Shown here piece by piece: positions 61,800 through 64,000 of a DNA stretch of 64,000 bases. The stretch comes from Rossellomorea arthrocnemi. Its GTDB lineage: Bacteria > Bacillota > Bacilli > Bacillales > Bacillaceae_B. The DNA lies in NCBI RefSeq assembly GCF_904424705.1, contig NZ_CAJGBF010000001.1:248001-312000 (forward strand). The letters are read 5' to 3'. Each line of letters begins with the position of its first letter. The first letter of the stretch is position 1. The notes beneath the pieces were generated by a model. That model ran no database searches, was not told the origin of the DNA, and was given only the letters and a program-made list of their open reading frames with translations. Both the position numbers and the translations under genes were made by a program.

Positions 61800-62141
61800 T
61801 CAGCAATCCGTAACAGTATTGTTGATAAAATCCTGATCGATTTTATAAAAATGTTCCTTCAGGTTTTCTCTTCCACCCCATTTCCCGTACCAATCCTGCA
61901 CTCGTTTCATGTGTGCTTCATCGCTTCTAACAGAAGCTTCTATTCTTTCATACTCTTCATAGCTGTCGTATTCCCATATGGCAAATACGTCCACTTCCCC
62001 ATTGGTCTCATTGGTCATCCAACGTCCAACTAATCTGGATCCATATTTCAACTGGGTCGGTAATAAGGTTTTATTAAAATGCAGGTTGAAATCTTCTAAA
62101 ATCCGTGGGGAAACACGGTACATTTTTCTACGGTAGATCAT
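61800..62141 (-). CDS. NIPSNAP family protein
   Basis: 113-residue single-domain NIPSNAP (dimeric alpha-beta barrel-type) protein: YRRKMYRVSPRILEDFNLHFNKTLLPTQLKYGSRLVGRWMTNETNGEVDVFAIWEYDSYEEYERIEASVRSDEAHMKRVQDW. Role unknown in bacteria. The ATG has AGGAGAG upstream. Followed by its own terminator; transcribed alone. Confidence 0.85.
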   Translation of the reverse strand: MIYRRKMYRVSPRILEDFNLHFNKTLLPTQLKYGSRLVGRWMTNETNGEVDVFAIWEYDSYEEYERIEASVRSDEAHMKRVQDWYGKWGGRENLKEHFYKIDQDFINNTVTDC

Positions 62142-62219
62142 GAATCGCTCTCTCCTTTATGTATAGTAGGGATTAAGGACAGCTGGACATCACTTTTTTT
62201 GGGAAGCCAACCTTCCCCC

Positions 62220-63488
62220 TTACTTCCCTCCACTCGCACCAACTCCACCATCATTTAACATCTTCGCCTTCACCCAGCTCCCGCCAAACAATCCTGTATA
62301 AACAAGAACGGTACCGAGCATAACGATAAAGCCGATGTAAACGCTCATCATCGTCGGCATCAGAAAGGCACCGATAATGATGGTAGACCTGGCAACAAGG
62401 TCCGCTCCGCTGAAGGACAGGTTGGAGAAGGCGGAGTAGGAGCCCCGCTTGTCGCTTGGGATCATGTTGGCCTGTTCTGCATTGCGGATCGGGGAATAGA
62501 TCAGTTCTCCCATTGTTGCAATCAGGTTGAAGGCGATCAAGATATACCATGTGTTGGCAGATGTGACCGTCACATAGCCGATACCGTACAGGATGAGCCC
62601 GATCAAGAGAGCATTCTTCTTATTCAGGCGGTCGGTATAGCGGTTGATGATGAACGTAAGGCATACGACGAGCATCATGTTCTCAATGTTCAAGATACTG
62701 AGCATCCTGACGCCGACGATTTCAAAATTCCCGATGTTCACAGCTTTGAATGTTTCTGCAAGACGGATCCCGATATAGCTGTTGAGGGAGAATTCTGCTG
62801 CGAAGATGAAGGTGGACCCTGCCACCACTTTCACAAATGCCGAATCCCTGAAGGCAATCCGGTAATTGTTGACGAGATCGATGAACACATTCTCGTGTTT
62901 TTTCTGAAGCTGATCTGTGAAATTGTCCTGTAGCCAGATCCCATAAGCAACAGGGATCGTCGTCGACGTGAAGGTCAGCATCATGAACAGTTCGGTTTGA
63001 TGGTTCAGATACAACAATCCCCCGAGAGCCGCACCGATCGCCATGGACAGATTGACGAGCCAGTAATCAAGGGCGTAGACGGCTTTCCGGTTCTCCGGCG
63101 TCGTGGAATCGATAATAATGGCATGCATTGCCGGCCGGCCCAGGCTGCTTGTGATGATGAACCCGATATATGCACCTGCGAAGAGCAGGATCAGATTATC
63201 TTCGGGAAAAAGACTGACGGTCATGATGAAAAAGAACAAGGCGTTCAGCCAGGACGTTGTCAGGAGCACCTTCTTCCGGGGAAAGCGGTCTGATATATAT
63301 CCCCCGACCAAATTGATGAAAAATCCGATCACCACAGTGACGATCAGGAAGATCCCTGCCCAGATTTTATTCAGTTCCTGCGCAAAGAACAGCGCCATGA
63401 ACGGCATGACGGCGGATGATACGGCACGGTTAAAAAATGACGTGATCATCCGTACTTTTATGTTTCGAGGTAATTCCTTCCACTTCAT
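62220..63488 (-). CDS. MFS transporter divergent from an SgrR-like regulator
   Basis: 422-residue MFS protein with twelve segments. ITSFFNRAVSSAVMPFMALFFAQELNKIWAGIFLIVTVVIGFFINLVGGYISDRFPRKKVLL holds segment 1-2 and motif A (GYISDRFPRKK). RPAMHAIIIDSTTPENRKAVYALDYWLVNLSMAIGAALGGLL is the segment 4-5 region of MDR-type porters such as YttB/MdtH. Base use here is more GC-rich than in its neighbours. The divergent regulator 100 bases away shares the promoter region and may control it. Confidence 0.85.
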   Translation of the reverse strand: MKWKELPRNIKVRMITSFFNRAVSSAVMPFMALFFAQELNKIWAGIFLIVTVVIGFFINLVGGYISDRFPRKKVLLTTSWLNALFFFIMTVSLFPEDNLILLFAGAYIGFIITSSLGRPAMHAIIIDSTTPENRKAVYALDYWLVNLSMAIGAALGGLLYLNHQTELFMMLTFTSTTIPVAYGIWLQDNFTDQLQKKHENVFIDLVNNYRIAFRDSAFVKVVAGSTFIFAAEFSLNSYIGIRLAETFKAVNIGNFEIVGVRMLSILNIENMMLVVCLTFIINRYTDRLNKKNALLIGLILYGIGYVTVTSANTWYILIAFNLIATMGELIYSPIRNAEQANMIPSDKRGSYSAFSNLSFSGADLVARSTIIIGAFLMPTMMSVYIGFIVMLGTVLVYTGLFGGSWVKAKMLNDGGVGASGGK

Positions 63489-63588
63489 GTTGTTCCCCCT
63501 CCTCTATTTACTGTATAGTAAACTAGACGGAAGATTATAAAAATAGACATTTTTCAAATTGATGTCCCCTTTTAGGAGGTAAAACTAC

Positions 63589-64000
63589 ATGGAGAACAAA
63601 TTACTCACCCTTTGGCGATACTATCCCTCCGGCAGCATCCGCGTGGAGGAAATCTCTGAAACTCTTCAATTGAGTCATAAACAGACGACCCGCTATTTGA
63701 AAAAATGGAATGAAGAAGGCTGGATCGCTTTTACACCTGGCCGGGGACGGGGAAATGTATCGACACTCCTATGGAAGAAAGATGTGGAAGAAGAGTTCGA
63801 AGAAGAAGTCGTGAGGCTCATGGAAGAGGAACCGATTGAAGAGAGCAGCAAGTATCTCATGTACAACTGGTCAACGGACAGTAAGATGAGACTGATGACG
63901 AAATTCCACGGAAAACTCGGGTTTGTGAAAGAGTCCAAGGATAAACTGATCGTGCCGAAGCGATATCCGTTTTTCTCCATCCATCCATTGGAGGCAGCCG
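63589..64000 (+). CDS. SgrR-like transcriptional regulator (N-terminal part, cut by window edge)
   Basis: The first 137 codons are present. The N-terminal winged helix MENKLLTLWRYYPSGSIRVEEISETLQLSHKQTTRYLKKWNEEGWIAFTPGRGRGNVSTLLW and an acidic helix (EEEFEEEVVRLMEEEPIEESSKYLMYNWS) lead to YPFFSIHPLEAA, the usual join to a solute-binding-protein-like C-terminal domain in SgrR-type proteins. ATG 63589 follows AGGAGGT. It is divergent to the MFS gene and probably regulates it. The ligand domain lies outside the window. Confidence 0.82.
   Translation, partial: MENKLLTLWRYYPSGSIRVEEISETLQLSHKQTTRYLKKWNEEGWIAFTPGRGRGNVSTLLWKKDVEEEFEEEVVRLMEEEPIEESSKYLMYNWSTDSKMRLMTKFHGKLGFVKESKDKLIVPKRYPFFSIHPLEAA

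Overview
This window comes from an endospore-forming member of the Bacillaceae (a low-to-mid GC Bacillus or a close relative such as Rossellomorea; genus is inference). Evidence for this is the cotJABC spore-coat operon at the left edge, a complete gerA-type germinant receptor operon, a KinB-like sporulation-type sensor kinase, strong AGGAGG ribosome binding sites, TTG and GTG starts, an S-box (SAM) riboswitch and Bacillus-style transcription factors. No rRNA, tRNA, transposase, prophage or CRISPR array was seen.

Layout. 0.1-7.3 kb: cotJABC, two DUF421 membrane proteins, a DUF3231 protein, a stand-alone manganese catalase, a zinc alcohol dehydrogenase and an MFS-MBL hydrolase pair. 7.6-17.9 kb: an eleven-gene hexuronate operon on the minus strand (kdgR, kdgK, SIS-domain hxlB-like isomerase, Ldh-type reductase, TRAP transporter PQM, zinc dehydrogenase, kdgA, uxuA, uxuB), which turns fructuronate/mannonate into KDG, KDPG, pyruvate and glyceraldehyde-3-phosphate. 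Clustered LacI-type operators and a near-consensus cre lie in front of it. 18.2-22.8 kb: a YfcC-type transporter divergent from an RpiR regulator, M20 amidohydrolase and N-acylamino-acid-racemase-like enzyme. 23-30 kb: malic enzyme, a dispersed inverted-repeat element, a SAM-riboswitch-controlled MetE-like methyltransferase and two MFS transporters. 30-39 kb: KinB-like kinase, MarR plus heterodimeric ABC exporter, DUF4190 protein, PadR regulator divergent from a CYP109-like P450, two small membrane proteins and a detached, nearly identical P450 3' end. 40-46 kb: gerAA-AB-AC, DUF3021, and a DUF418 gene broken by a frameshift in a T-run. 46-47.3 kb: VOC and ArsR-type genes. 47.5-58.2 kb: a glucarate/galactarate (aldarate) cluster (garD, gudD, KGSA dehydrogenase, kdgD, tripartite TctCAB transporter, a UxuA-related enzyme of unknown substrate and a FadR-type regulator). 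58.6-64 kb: lipoproteins, GrpB, GNAT, HTH, NIPSNAP, MFS and the start of an SgrR-like regulator.

The two sugar-acid loci complement each other. The uxu/kdg operon takes uronic acids to central metabolism through KDPG, and the aldarate operon takes oxidised diacids to 2-oxoglutarate. Each has its own transporter and its own regulator. The aldarate genes share a TTGT-N3-ACAA operator found in three promoters, as expected of the FadR-family regulator encoded with them. A 39-bp imperfect direct repeat brackets the whole aldarate cluster, which suggests that it moved or was inserted as one block.

The most unusual structure is non-coding: three copies of a compact element made of exactly six 20-bp units (31601, 40078, 58501). 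Each carries a TCRTGCG core, and each ends in the same special unit and an AATTTTCTT-like tail. The copies lie between protein genes in the same orientation. I do not recognise this element. A second dispersed family is a REP-like palindrome (four copies), and a third is a 285-bp element with 12-bp perfect inverted ends.
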